A stretch of 64,000 nucleotides of DNA from Paraburkholderia sp. BL10I2N1 (GTDB lineage Bacteria; Pseudomonadota; Gammaproteobacteria; Burkholderiales; Burkholderiaceae). Of the stretch, positions 35,130 through 44,143 are shown in pieces (within the stretch, counting starts at the first letter, position 1; the number at the start of each line of letters is the position of its first letter). Made by a program: the position numbers and the translations under genes. The stretch lies in contig NZ_SNWA01000002.1 in the NCBI RefSeq assembly GCF_004361815.1, forward strand, positions 1,860,001 to 1,924,000, written 5' to 3'. The notes beneath the pieces are model-generated. The model made no database searches, had not been told where the DNA came from, and saw only the letters and a program-made list of their open reading frames with translations.

Positions 35130-36095
35130 ATGTCACGAACCTTTCCGTTGACGCGCCGTGCGTTCCTCGCCGGCGTAGGGGCCTCGCTGGCCACTGCAGT
35201 CCTGCCCGTCTTCGCAGATACGCGCGCTAAAGAACTCCGTATCGGATACCAGAAAGCTGCCAATACGCTGGTGCTGCTCAAGTCGCATCAGACGCTTGAA
35301 AAGCGGCTCGCGCCGCAGGGCATCACGGTCAAATGGACAGAGTTTCCAGCCGGCCCGCAACTGCTCGAAGGGCTCAATGTCGGTGCGATCGATTTTGGGT
35401 ATGTGGGCGAAGCGCCGCCCGTCATCACGCAGGCAGCCGGCGCGAATTTTGTCTACACAGCGTATGAAATTCCGACGCCGCACGCTGAGGGCATTCTCGT
35501 GCACCAGGACGCGCCGATCAGATCGATCGCCGATCTGAAGGGGAAAAAAATCGCCTTGAACAAAGGCTCGGATGTGCACTGGTTCCTGGTCGCCGCGCTC
35601 CAGAAAGCCGGTGTTAAGTACACCGACGTCCAAACAGTCTTCCTGCCGCCGGCCGACGCACGCGCCGCGTTCGAGCGCGACGCCATCGACGCGTGGGCCA
35701 TCTGGGATCCCTTTCTCGAGGCGGCGAAACGACAGTCGAATGCGCGCTTGCTCACGGACGGCTCAGGCATCGTGAGCCATCACCAGTTCTTCCTGAGCGC
35801 GCGGCCATACGCGCAGCAGAATAGCGACGTGCTCGCGAGCGTACTCGACGAAGTCGGCAAGGAAGGCGAATGGGTACGTGGTCACTATGCTGAGGCGGCC
35901 GCGCAACTCGCACCGATTCAAGGTCTGGACGCGAGCGTGATTGAGGCGGGGCTGCGGCACTATGCTCACGTCTACAAGCCTGTCGACGCCGCGGTTCTCG
36001 CCGAACAGCAACACATCGCGGACACCTTTACCGAACTGCGCATCATCCCGACGAAGATCGTGACGAAAGATGCGGTGCTTGCGGCGCAGGCGTAG
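35130..36095 (+). CDS. Aliphatic sulfonate ABC transporter substrate-binding protein (SsuA-like)
   Basis: A 321-residue periplasmic protein. A twin-arginine-like leader (LTRRAFLAGVGASL) is followed by the SsuA/NrtA fold (RIGYQKAANTLVLLKSHQTLEKRL, EFPAGPQLLEGLNVGAIDFGYVGEAPP, KGKKIALNKGSDVHWFLV, DAIDAWAIWDPFLEAA). It should bind alkanesulfonates or taurine-like compounds. No permease, ATPase or monooxygenase gene is next to it, so it either feeds a transporter encoded elsewhere or is left over from a lost operon. Confidence 0.88.
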   Translation: MSRTFPLTRRAFLAGVGASLATAVLPVFADTRAKELRIGYQKAANTLVLLKSHQTLEKRLAPQGITVKWTEFPAGPQLLEGLNVGAIDFGYVGEAPPVITQAAGANFVYTAYEIPTPHAEGILVHQDAPIRSIADLKGKKIALNKGSDVHWFLVAALQKAGVKYTDVQTVFLPPADARAAFERDAIDAWAIWDPFLEAAKRQSNARLLTDGSGIVSHHQFFLSARPYAQQNSDVLASVLDEVGKEGEWVRGHYAEAAAQLAPIQGLDASVIEAGLRHYAHVYKPVDAAVLAEQQHIADTFTELRIIPTKIVTKDAVLAAQA

Positions 36096-36135
36096 TTTAC
36101 GGGCTGCTTAGCGCACCCGGCTTCAGACGGAACGT

Positions 36136-36495
36136 CTATCGGAAGAGCGCCTCGACGGCCTCCGGCGGACGCCCAATGACAGCTCGCCCGTTTCGCACGA
36201 CGATCGGCCGTTGCAGCAGGACCGGATGGCGTTCGATTGCTTCGTATAACTGAGCGTCAGTCAACGCGGGATCGGCAAGACCGAGGTCTTTGTATTCCGG
36301 CTCGGTGTCTCGAAGCATTTCGCGCACCGGGCGCGCCAGCATCTTGTTGAGTTGCTTCAGCTCCGAAACGGTGAGCGGGTTCTTTAGATACTCGACGACG
36401 TCTACCCGTTCTTTCGCCTCGTTATAAACATTCGTGACGAGGTCGCACGCGCCGCGCGATTTCGAACAGCGTGGGTTGTGATAGATCGTGATCAT
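36136..36495 (-). CDS. arsC: Glutaredoxin-dependent arsenate reductase family protein
   Basis: A 119-residue ArsC/Spx-fold protein. The redox loop is YHNPRCSKSRGA (CxxS, Cys10) and the conserved segments are RPVREMLRDTEPEYKDLGL and ERHPVLLQRPIVVRNGRAVIGRPPE. It is the normal length for the family. There is no arsR, arsB or arsH nearby, so it may be a housekeeping member rather than part of an arsenic-resistance operon. Confidence 0.9.
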   Translation of the reverse strand: MITIYHNPRCSKSRGACDLVTNVYNEAKERVDVVEYLKNPLTVSELKQLNKMLARPVREMLRDTEPEYKDLGLADPALTDAQLYEAIERHPVLLQRPIVVRNGRAVIGRPPEAVEALFR

Positions 36496-37062
36496 GGTTG
36501 ACTAAGGTTGGGTTGGTTCGTGAAGGTTCAGGGAAGCGTGGATTTTAGCGGCTCGGGAGGGGCGGGCGGAGATCATGGCTGACTTAAGCGCGTTGCCCTC
36601 GTTACGCGCGAAATGATGGAGAGGCTATCTCGTCGCGTTTGTGCCTGGTTTTCGTCTCAAATAACCCCGTCCGTGCCCACGCTGTCTGAGACTTTCCGTC
36701 TCTCGACGCGCCGGTTGAGCGGCACCATCCACGGACTTTGCGGGCAACCCGAATACGCGTGGTACAAACCGTCATTCAGAAGGTTCGTGCCTCTACTCAT
36801 ATTTGCTGCCCTGTTGTGCTCTCGGTGAACGAGCGGCCAATTGCCATAAGCAAGGCAGCGATGCCGTCCCGAAGACCGGGTTGGTCGCCTGCCCGGTATC
36901 CGGATGCGTGCGAAGCGTCTCGTCTTCCGTCACGTGCGGGTGCACGATCGACGTTTTCGGGGAGATGCCCCTGTGTCGACTACTCCACATTCGTGCGAGG
37001 CCATCATCGCAACAAGAATCCAGGCGTTCATTGCCGTGGAGCGCGACCGGACACCGATCGAA

Positions 37063-37078
37063 GTTTATGCGCATAAAG
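37063..37078. promoter_or_regulatory. parS: parS site 1
   Basis: GTTTATGCGCATAAAG matches 15 of 16 bases of the perfect palindrome at 37299. It lies 337 bases upstream of parA and is a ParB-binding centromere site. Confidence 0.85.
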
Positions 37079-37298
37079 CCAGCTCATCGAACGCTGTCCG
37101 AGCTACGCGTTCTCGATAGATCAGGGCCACGTCTCCCGACGGTCGAAGCATACGTACAGACGCAGGCTGAACGCCAGTCGAACAAGGCGCCTCGCGCCTC
37201 ATAAGCAAGCCGAAGTTTCGTCATCTTGCTCGTCGCGAGATCCAGAGCACGCGTGACAAAACAGCCTGCAGCCGACCATCGCTAAATCAACGGGGCCC

Positions 37299-37314
37299 GT
37301 TTATGCGCATAAAC
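37299..37314. promoter_or_regulatory. parS: parS site 2 (perfect palindrome)
   Basis: GTTTATGCGCATAAAC is a perfect 16-bp palindrome about 100 bases upstream of the parA start. From memory it is the site type reported for chromosome 2 of Burkholderia cenocepacia. Confidence 0.92.
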
Positions 37315-37414
37315 CTTGGCCAACTGGCTATTGGTCGCATTCAAACAACGAAAATGATTGAAATAGAAATTCATCACGGTAAAATCCATCAGCGTCTAAA
37401 AAGGAGGTGAAGAA

Positions 37415-38077
37415 TTGGCAGCTGAAATCATCGCGGTCACGCAACAAAAGGGTGGGGTCGGCAAGAGCACCATTGCGATGCATCTGGGCGCCGCCTTCCA
37501 CGAAAAAGGCAAACGCGTTCTGGTTGTGGATGCCGACGGCCAAAACACCCTCGTGCACTGGGCCAGCGCCTCCTCCGATAGCGAATCCGGCATTCCGTTT
37601 CCCGTTGTCAATCTGTCCGAGGCTGGAGGACAAATCCATCGGGAGATCAAGAAGTTCGTCGGCGACTACGACATCATTGTCGTTGACTGCCCACCATCGA
37701 TCACGGAGAAGGTCTCCGGCGTCGTATTGCTTGCCGCCACGGTTGCCGTCCTTCCCACCTCATCCTCGCCTGCGGACTATTGGTCTAGTCTCGGCCTCGT
37801 CAAGCTTGTTCAACAGGCGCAGGTCATGAACGAAGATTTGCGCGCGGTGTTCCTCCTCAACAAGACGGAAGAGAAGCGAATGCTGACGCGTGAGCTCAAG
37901 CGTGCGCTGGAAGGACTCGGGTTTCCTTTGCTGAAGACCCAGATTCCGACCCGTGAGGCCTACAAGCAGGCTATGGCGCTCGGACAAACCGTTCTACAGA
38001 TGAACGACCGAGGGGCGAAACTCGCTAGCTTTGAGATAAGGGCGTGCGCCGATGAAATCGCCGCCTTGCTACCCTGA
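37415..38077 (+). CDS. parA: Partition ATPase ParA
   Basis: A 220-residue Walker-type ATPase. The deviant Walker A motif QKGGVGKST is at residues 11-19, with DADGQNTLVHW and IIVVDCPPS following. It has no N-terminal DNA-binding domain, so it is the small ParA type. The start is TTG at 37415 because AAGGAGGTGA lies six bases upstream; the weak start codon probably limits expression. With ParB and parS it segregates this replicon. A parS site sits between its stop and parB. Confidence 0.93.
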   Translation: MAAEIIAVTQQKGGVGKSTIAMHLGAAFHEKGKRVLVVDADGQNTLVHWASASSDSESGIPFPVVNLSEAGGQIHREIKKFVGDYDIIVVDCPPSITEKVSGVVLLAATVAVLPTSSSPADYWSSLGLVKLVQQAQVMNEDLRAVFLLNKTEEKRMLTRELKRALEGLGFPLLKTQIPTREAYKQAMALGQTVLQMNDRGAKLASFEIRACADEIAALLP

Positions 38078-38093
38078 ATTTATGCGCATAAAG
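38078..38093. promoter_or_regulatory. parS: parS site 3, between parA and parB
   Basis: ATTTATGCGCATAAAG keeps the full 14-base core TTTATGCGCATAAA. It starts at the base after the parA stop and ends next to the parB ribosome-binding site, so ParB binding could affect parB expression. Confidence 0.85.
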
Positions 38094-38101
38094 GACCCTG
38101 A

Positions 38102-39166
38102 ATGAAACCCTCTCAATTTGCTAAAGGCTTCCAGGCGCGTCCGGACACGACTAGCAGTGAAAAACGCACCGCACTCGATCGCCTTAACGCGATCGACGGT
38201 CTGGTTCAGCGCAACGCGCCAAAGACCCCGGATCTCCCAGACCGACCCAGTCAACCTGATATCAAGCTGGTTCAGGAAGAGGCCGACGAAACTCAGTCGT
38301 TGAATGAGTCTCCGGCATATCATGTCTGGCGCGTCGAGCATGGCTATCGTCCGGGACAAGTCATCGAACTTGCCCTGAAGGCCATCAAACCGAGTCCTTT
38401 TAATCCCCGGCATTTCTACCTGAAGTCGTCAATCGCGGAACTCGCTGTCAATCTGGCCAAGCAGGGACAGCAGCAGGCAATCCACGTCATCCCCGATTAC
38501 GACAACCCCGGCACCTATTACGTCAGCGACGGCGGTCGCCGTGTTCGCGCACTGAAGGAAGCGAACAAGGAGACGGTCAAGGCGATCGTCATCGACCTGC
38601 CGATCGGCATCCAGAGCTACAAGCTAGGCTACGATCTCAACGTACAAAGAGATTCGCAGACGGTCTTCGATAACGCAGTCGTCTGGAAGCGCTTTCTGGA
38701 AGACAAGCATTTCCAGAGTCAGAAGGAACTCGCCGAGCACCTTGGTCTCGACGAATCGACCGTTGCCGTCGCATTGTCGATCGCGAAACTCCCAGAACCC
38801 GTGATGCATGAGATGGTCGCCCGGCCGGATCGTTTTGGTTCGAACATGGCCTATCAGGTCGGTCGGTATCACAGCGCGCGCGGTGCCGACGCAACATTGC
38901 GTCTGATTAACAAGATCCTGTCCGACGATCTAAGCACGCGTCAGGTCGCGGACATCGTCAAAGGTCGCGCAACTGCGCAGGAAAGCACCAAACCCCCAGG
39001 GCGCCAGCGCTACGCACAGCGACTCGACATCAAGCTCGACGGCGTTGCGGTGGGGGATTTGAAGTCGTACGGGGATGATCGACTGGAACTCCGGCTGCGC
39101 GGTCTGTCTCGCGAGAAACGCGACGACATCCTCAAGCAGCTTGAGCAGATGTTGTTGTCGAAATAA
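38102..39166 (+). CDS. parB: Centromere-binding partition protein ParB
   Basis: A 354-residue ParB/Spo0J-family protein. The ParB N-terminal (CTPase) domain spans about residues 90-190 (LALKAIKPSPFNPRHFY, QQAIHVIPDYDNPGTYYVSDGGRRVRALKEA). A helix-turn-helix is near 205-250 (QSQKELAEHLGLDESTVAVALSIAKLPEPV). A C-terminal dimerisation region ends LREKR-like LSREKRDDILKQLEQML. The N-terminal 80 residues are charged and variable. It forms an operon with parA, and AAGGA precedes the ATG. Confidence 0.93.
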   Translation: MKPSQFAKGFQARPDTTSSEKRTALDRLNAIDGLVQRNAPKTPDLPDRPSQPDIKLVQEEADETQSLNESPAYHVWRVEHGYRPGQVIELALKAIKPSPFNPRHFYLKSSIAELAVNLAKQGQQQAIHVIPDYDNPGTYYVSDGGRRVRALKEANKETVKAIVIDLPIGIQSYKLGYDLNVQRDSQTVFDNAVVWKRFLEDKHFQSQKELAEHLGLDESTVAVALSIAKLPEPVMHEMVARPDRFGSNMAYQVGRYHSARGADATLRLINKILSDDLSTRQVADIVKGRATAQESTKPPGRQRYAQRLDIKLDGVAVGDLKSYGDDRLELRLRGLSREKRDDILKQLEQMLLSK

Positions 39167-39239
39167 CGGAAATCGGGCCGAAGACGTGCCCGGTAACCCA
39201 CTTCAGGCTCCAGGCACCGCCTTCATGGGAAGCACCTTG

Positions 39240-40592
39240 TCAGGCAGCCCTCGACTGGCTCAAGGTGAAAGAGAGCAAATCGCCGTCGGTGGGTTCGCCC
39301 CAGGTCTTGTGGGCAAGCCAATCAAAGAAGGCCGTTTCAGCCAGCTTCGAATCGAGGCCTCGGCGACGCCAGTCGTCACGCATGTGCGTGCCCAACGTCG
39401 GGAGTTCGTCGTTTTCGAATGACTGACGCGCCAACTCCCGCTCTGACTCACCTTGCTCGTCGTAAAGCGCCCGAGCTTCCTTGCGCCGATACGCGGAGTA
39501 TTCGCCGAGTAGTCGCGCTTTCAGGTCGTCCGCCGGCACGGCTGCCGCTCCACCCTTGCCGCCACCAGCCGAAGGCAACGCATCGACCGGTGGCGCATAA
39601 CCCTTCTTCAACGCGTCCTTGAAGAGCGCGGGCGCACTGCGCACGGGCGGCAACGTCGTGCTGCGCATGCGCTGTTCGGTCATTTGCAGCGCGGCGCGAA
39701 TCCGGTTTTCCTCACTATCGGCGTAAAGCGTCTGTGCTTCCTTCAAAGGAATGCCGATTTTGACCATCCGGTCGACGAGCGTGCTATCGAAAACGTTTGG
39801 ATGTTCGTCGAGTGCGAGCATCGGTTGCTTTCGCTCCGTCACCCGGAACTGGATCTCAGCGACACGACGGCCTTCGCGATGTTCGATCAACTCGACGAAG
39901 ATGTTCGTTACCGCGTTGACCTCGGCGATCGCCGGGCGCAGGTAGTCGCGTTTGAAGTATTTATATTCCCGTTTGGCTTCGTCACCGGCTTCGGTGTCCG
40001 GCGTGCCCGACAGAATAGGGCGCCACCACTCCCACGACTCACGCATCGTCAGATGGCTGGGATTCGTCAGATAGCGAACACAGATTTCATACAGCGCGAG
40101 GCCCGCGCTACTTCGCAACTGGCTCTGGAACTGCAGACTCAGACGCGCGTATTGCACCGGATCGAGCAGCTTCTTTTTGATCTTGGGCGCAAACGAGAAT
40201 TCGACCCACACACGGCGAGTCGCAGGATCTTCCAGAATTTCGGCGTCCGCGATCAGTGTGGAGATACCCCACTTACGGCCAGGCTTCTGGCTCGACGTCC
40301 CGGTGCTCCATTCCACCTGCACGGACACCATCCGGCGCAGGTGCTCCTTGACCAGAGCGGTATCGTTCGAATCGAAAGCCGAGTTCGCGACGATGTCAGA
40401 AAGCAGGGCGCGGTAGGTATCGCCTGATTCGTCCGCCTGCTGTGCGACCGCGAGCAGCACGTTAAACAGTTTACGGGTAAGCAGCGTGATTTTGCCGCTC
40501 TTGGGCTGAATGGCGATCGCCTCGACGGCTTTACGTAGTTCCGCAGAGCTAGGGCTCACCACATCGGTCTTCTTCGCGCGCTTCGTGGCCAT
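39240..40592 (-). CDS. repA: Replication initiator protein (Rep_3 family, C-terminally extended)
   Basis: A 450-residue protein. Residues about 15-270 show the two winged-helix domains of RepB/RepE-type initiators (SGKITLLTRKLFNVLLAVAQQ, ALVKEHLRRMVSVQVEW, VWVEFSFAPKIKKKLLDPVQYARLSLQFQSQLRSSAGLALYEICVRY, YKYFKRDYLRPAIAEVNAVT, FRVTERKQP). Plasmid relatives are 230-330 residues; here about 160 more follow, including a Gly-rich linker and a charged end domain. It converges with parB. Its promoter region carries two copies of the 17-mer iteron, suggesting autoregulation. Confidence 0.9.
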   Translation of the reverse strand: MATKRAKKTDVVSPSSAELRKAVEAIAIQPKSGKITLLTRKLFNVLLAVAQQADESGDTYRALLSDIVANSAFDSNDTALVKEHLRRMVSVQVEWSTGTSSQKPGRKWGISTLIADAEILEDPATRRVWVEFSFAPKIKKKLLDPVQYARLSLQFQSQLRSSAGLALYEICVRYLTNPSHLTMRESWEWWRPILSGTPDTEAGDEAKREYKYFKRDYLRPAIAEVNAVTNIFVELIEHREGRRVAEIQFRVTERKQPMLALDEHPNVFDSTLVDRMVKIGIPLKEAQTLYADSEENRIRAALQMTEQRMRSTTLPPVRSAPALFKDALKKGYAPPVDALPSAGGGKGGAAAVPADDLKARLLGEYSAYRRKEARALYDEQGESERELARQSFENDELPTLGTHMRDDWRRRGLDSKLAETAFFDWLAHKTWGEPTDGDLLSFTLSQSRAA

Positions 40593-40711
40593 GCGTCGGG
40601 TCGAGGAGGGATTTGGCGAAAGGATACCGGCTGCGGTGATGCGCGTCTACAGAGACTCTCTCACCATTCCCGGTGAAGTGTGTTTACGAATCGCGACTCA
40701 CCTCGAGTTAG

Positions 40712-40838
40712 TCCCGAAAATGCTCACCTTTTCTATATAGCAATCAATCCGTGCAGCTTTGCGCGTCGCGGGATCGGCACACGTGCCCAGAATCGAAGCA
40801 TCCACAGGGCGATCCTTCGGCTCCCGTATCGACTCACC
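40712..40838 (+). repeat. Two iterons in the repA promoter region
   Basis: TCCCGAAAATGCTCACC at 40712-40728 and TCCCGTATCGACTCACC at 40822-40838. They sit 120 and 230 bases upstream of the repA start and probably allow Rep to repress its own gene. Confidence 0.8.
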
Positions 40839-41445
40839 TTTAGGCTTGTCGTAATTTTGCGACGGAATTTCGGCCACGGAGAGGTGGTTTAAAACTCCGG
40901 CGAGCAGCGCGCGCGACTGCACGGTGAGCCCCTCGGGGCTCAGTCCATAACCAAGCCCCCAGCGGAGCCAAAATTGGACTGCGCGTCAGTCGATTCGATT
41001 GGTTGTGGGCCGCCCCAATACCGGAAGAGCACCACGGCCTCAATCCCCCGTGACCACACAGGTCCGCGCCAATAGTCGCCCTCGAAGGACCAGCGACCCA
41101 GTAAAGCCCCTCGCCACTGGGCCGGTCAAGTTCTTCGGGCTAGACGGCTCTCGTACCCGGACAAGCCGCCGGCGCCACCATGCAGCGGCAGACCGCCCGC
41201 AGGTCACAGGCACGCCTCGAACTGCGGGCAGCACCTCAGAATCGAGGCACGGCGCCGCACAGCCTCCTGGCTGCTCCCGGAGAAAGCCGCCTCGCAGACT
41301 TGAGCGCCCCATTGCGACTGCCGGAAAAACCGACTGTAGCGTGAAGAGACGATTACAAGGGCGCTCCCGGCACTCCAACATCAAACGACGATGCTCAGCA
41401 ATGGCCGCCGTAATGCGCGCAAAGATCCGGGCGCGTGTCGGTCGG

Positions 41446-42464
41446 TCCTGAAAACTCTCACCTTTGCCAGCCGTGCATGCCTGAAAATACGGGCCTTGCC
41501 GCCACCGAGCGGGCAAAACACCGGTATTTGACTCCCGAAAACTCTCACCATTGGCCCAAAACGCATGGCCAATCCACCGCCCCCGCCTGCCCCCGAAAAC
41601 TCTCACCTTTGGCTCGACGAGCGAAAATGTCCAATCATTCCCGGTACTTACCCTCAACCTATTGGCTCCAGACACCATTCGACCAAGTCCCGAAAAACCT
41701 CACCTGAACCGCACGGTTGCGCCGAATCGCCGAAATCAGGAACCCAACAATCAGGTCCTGAAAAATCTCACCCTTCGATGCTCAGTGACCCCGAATTCGC
41801 GCTCACCGATCAACTCCAGGCGTGCTTTCCGGGGAAGTGATCACAAACTTGCTCCCGAAAATGCTCACCAAAGGTCACCAGAAGGAGAAAAATCCCTCCT
41901 GAAAAGGCTCACCTTTACCAGCAATCGGCCAAACGTCCAGGATTTCGCGAGGCTTCGAAGTAAACATCCCGAATATCCTCACCCATCGGGGCTGTTTATG
42001 AAGATCGGGCAGCCTCGGCGTGCGCCAGACCCTTCAAAATCCGACCACGACCTCCCGCAAATCCTCACCTCAGCCGCCAGAACGCCTAAAAATCAGCGAT
42101 TCCGGTCGTCGGCTCCCGAAAAAACTCACCTTCGAGTCGCATTTCGTCCTGTGATCGCTCACCAATCGCCTTTACAAGCCCAAATCAGGGCAAAAAAGAT
42201 GGCTCATTCGACGTCCCGGAAGCGCTCACCCATCAATTTCACTGATTTTTCGGCATGCGCTCCATACAGACTGGCTATACGCGCGGTCGGGTCCCGTAGA
42301 AACTCACCTTTGCGTTTCCCCTGGTTTTACGACCGCTCCCGAACCCCCTCACTACCTGTCCCGGAGCACCTCACCGACGTCCCCGAACCCCATCACTCCA
42401 GGATCCTGCATCGCCTCACCACCTCTCCCGTAAAGCTTCACCTCACTTCCCGCAAACCCTTACC
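41446..42464 (+). repeat. Iteron array of 19 direct 17-bp repeats
   Basis: Consensus TCC(C/T)G-six variable, A-rich bases-CTCACC. Starts: 41446, 41533, 41591, 41688, 41756, 41853, 41897, 41967, 42053, 42114, 42147, 42214, 42292, 42337, 42359, 42381, 42404, 42426 and 42448. The last six are spaced 22, 22, 23, 22 and 22 bases, two helical turns, so Rep molecules would bind one face of the DNA there. Copies toward the right end are more degenerate (CTCACT, ATCACT, TTCACC, CTTACC). Spacings irregular elsewhere rule out a CRISPR array. Confidence 0.9.
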
Positions 42465-42770
42465 TGGAAAGGATTTGCCGTGGCGTTAACGTTTTTAACA
42501 TGGGTTCAAGGGTGTTTACTTCTACTACTCTCAACAAGAGCCCCGCGAGTTCCCGCAGGAAAACCGTACCCTACAAACCGTCTCCAAGGCATGCAGCTCG
42601 TGAAACAAGGCCACGCCGTTGCCAAACATCGAAAACTTCTTTCTTTACAGAAGCTTAGCGACTATTCTTCGATTTGTTTCACGGAAAATCCTCGTCATGT
42701 AACACAAGAATCGGGCACAGACAGGAAAAGCGTCGTCCGCGCACAACGATTTTCACTGCAGACCCAAATT

Positions 42771-42786
42771 CGTAGCAAATACTACG
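42771..42786. promoter_or_regulatory. Operator-like inverted repeat before the KfrA-like gene
   Basis: CGTAG-CAAATA-CTACG is followed by a possible -10 element TATGAT at 42795-42800. KfrA proteins typically repress their own promoter, so this is a candidate binding site. Confidence 0.5.
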
Positions 42787-42830
42787 TAAATTGTTATGAT
42801 TCATCGAATCCCAGCTCGCTCGAGACATAC

Positions 42831-44033
42831 ATGAATTCAGACGAAGAACGCCGGGCGATCCGCGAGGAACTCGAATCGATGCGCGAAAACGGAGCGCGTC
42901 GGCAGGAACTGTCGCTGCACGCTTGCAAGCGGCTTTTTTTCGACCTTGGAATCCGTCCTTCCATGGCGACGGTGCGCGACCTCACGCAGACAGGTAGCGC
43001 GAGTGACATCCCAAAGGACATCGATAGTTTCTGGGAACGGATTCGCTCGGTTTCGAAAGTACGCGTCGGTGCCGGTGCGATTCCTAAATCGCTCGAAGAT
43101 CGGGCAGGCGAACTGCTCGGCGCCCTCTTCCAGGAAGCGATGAGCCACGCCCGTTCGACGTTAGATGAAGACCGCGGATCCATGCAGTCCGAGATAGCGG
43201 CTGCCGAACAGAAAATCCGCGAAACCGAAATTCGCCGGGAGGCTTCGGAAGAGGCTGTCCAGCGCGCAGAAGCGCGCGCCGACTCCGCATGGAACCGGGT
43301 CCGCGAACTGGAAGCAGCACGGGCAGCGGCAACGACGCATGACGCCGCCCATCATGAAAGCCTTCAGGCAACGGTCAGCCGTATCGAGGCCGAAAACGAG
43401 ACACTGTGCAAACGTCTCGATACCGAACAAGCGACCAATGCGGGTCTGCGCGATCGCATCGACGCGCTTCACACCGAATTGCGTCAGAGCACCGAGCACT
43501 ATGCCCAGCAGATCAAAGACGCGGTTGCCGAAGCGGAACGAAGGGTCAAACCCATGCTGGTCGAACTTGATTCGTTACGCAGCATGGCGGCCACGTATCA
43601 GGCCGGTGTGCGCGAAGCAGGTCGCAAGGAGTTCGACTTTATTCAGCAGATCGCTTCAGCCAAAGCGCGTGCCGACCGACTCGACGCACAATTACGCGAG
43701 CAATCGGACGAAATCGATCGGCTGACCGCGGAAATCGCGACGCTGCGCGGACAACAGCGCATCGATCCGGCTGTCGCGAGCGTGATCTGTGAGCTAGCCG
43801 GTGCCGGCCGGCTCACCGCAGACGAACTCGCCAGCATCGGTACCTCGGCTGACAGTCTGGCTTCTCTCCCTCAACGCTGTCCGAAATGCCATGAAGGTGA
43901 GCCAGAGCTCTCGCACGTCGATCTCCGCTACGAATTGCAATGTCCTGAATGCGAGCATTCGTCCGGGATGGGCGGCTCCCGACTGGAGGCGATCGCCCGC
44001 TTTCTCTCGTCGTCTATTTCCGCGCCGGCGTGA
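42831..44033 (+). CDS. KfrA-like DNA-binding coiled-coil protein with C-terminal zinc ribbon
   Basis: A 400-residue protein in three parts. Residues 1-110 resemble the KfrA N-terminal DNA-binding domain (LSLHACKRLFFDLGIRPSMATVRDLTQTGSASDIPKDIDSFWERIR). Residues about 115-320 are a long alpha-helical coiled coil rich in Glu, Ala and Arg. The C-terminus carries CPKC at 350-353 and CPEC at 371-374, a zinc-ribbon-like element not usual in plasmid KfrA. The start at 42831 is chosen from the domain boundary; an upstream in-frame extension lies in non-coding origin DNA. KfrA proteins help plasmid stability, which fits its place beside the origin. Confidence 0.82.
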   Translation: MNSDEERRAIREELESMRENGARRQELSLHACKRLFFDLGIRPSMATVRDLTQTGSASDIPKDIDSFWERIRSVSKVRVGAGAIPKSLEDRAGELLGALFQEAMSHARSTLDEDRGSMQSEIAAAEQKIRETEIRREASEEAVQRAEARADSAWNRVRELEAARAAATTHDAAHHESLQATVSRIEAENETLCKRLDTEQATNAGLRDRIDALHTELRQSTEHYAQQIKDAVAEAERRVKPMLVELDSLRSMAATYQAGVREAGRKEFDFIQQIASAKARADRLDAQLREQSDEIDRLTAEIATLRGQQRIDPAVASVICELAGAGRLTADELASIGTSADSLASLPQRCPKCHEGEPELSHVDLRYELQCPECEHSSGMGGSRLEAIARFLSSSISAPA

Positions 44034-44071
44034 ATGCCGCGGAGCGGCCTTCCAGACCTGCCAGCCAATAA

Positions 44072-44112
44072 GGTGAGACGATTCAGGAGCTTAAAGGTGA
44101 GCTGTTGCGGGA
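44072..44112 (-). repeat. Two inverted-orientation iterons downstream of the KfrA-like gene
   Basis: GGTGAGACGATTCAGGA at 44072-44088 and GGTGAGCTGTTGCGGGA at 44096-44112 are reverse complements of the origin consensus, 24 bases apart. They lie between the convergent KfrA-like and recombinase-like genes. Confidence 0.8.
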
Positions 44113-44143
44113 ACAGCATCTAACCCAGGCGCGCGCCGGCGGG

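Larger units (their letters stand above)
36496..37414. other. Centromere-like region upstream of parA
   Basis: About 920 bases without a supported gene, containing two parS palindromes (37063 and 37299). Codon structure is poor in all frames. It includes the parA promoter close to the start. Confidence 0.6.
40593..42830. other. Replication origin region of the secondary replicon
   Basis: A 2.2-kb stretch without a credible gene between repA and the KfrA-like gene. It holds 21 copies of a 17-mer, all in the same orientation: two in the repA promoter, nineteen at 41446-42464. Then comes an AT-rich segment (42480-42520 and 42640-42830) that could be the unwinding element. A weak DnaA-box-like GCATCCACA is at 40798-40806, and a palindrome TGAGCCCC-TC-GGGGCTCA at 40925-40942. 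Open frames that cross the array are artefacts of the repeats. Confidence 0.85.

Noticed and set aside
41446..42464. CRISPR array
   Set aside because: Repeats are only 17 bases, degenerate and irregularly spaced, there is no cas gene, and the sites match a Rep iteron pattern next to repA.
41551..42489. A 312-codon open frame running through the iteron array
   Set aside because: It is a by-product of the repeats (recurring PENLT/PENSH-like peptides), has no ribosome-binding site and no protein-like composition.
42480..42830. Upstream in-frame extension of the KfrA-like gene
   Set aside because: The added 117 residues come from AT-rich origin DNA, do not look like protein, and contain the predicted promoter and operator.
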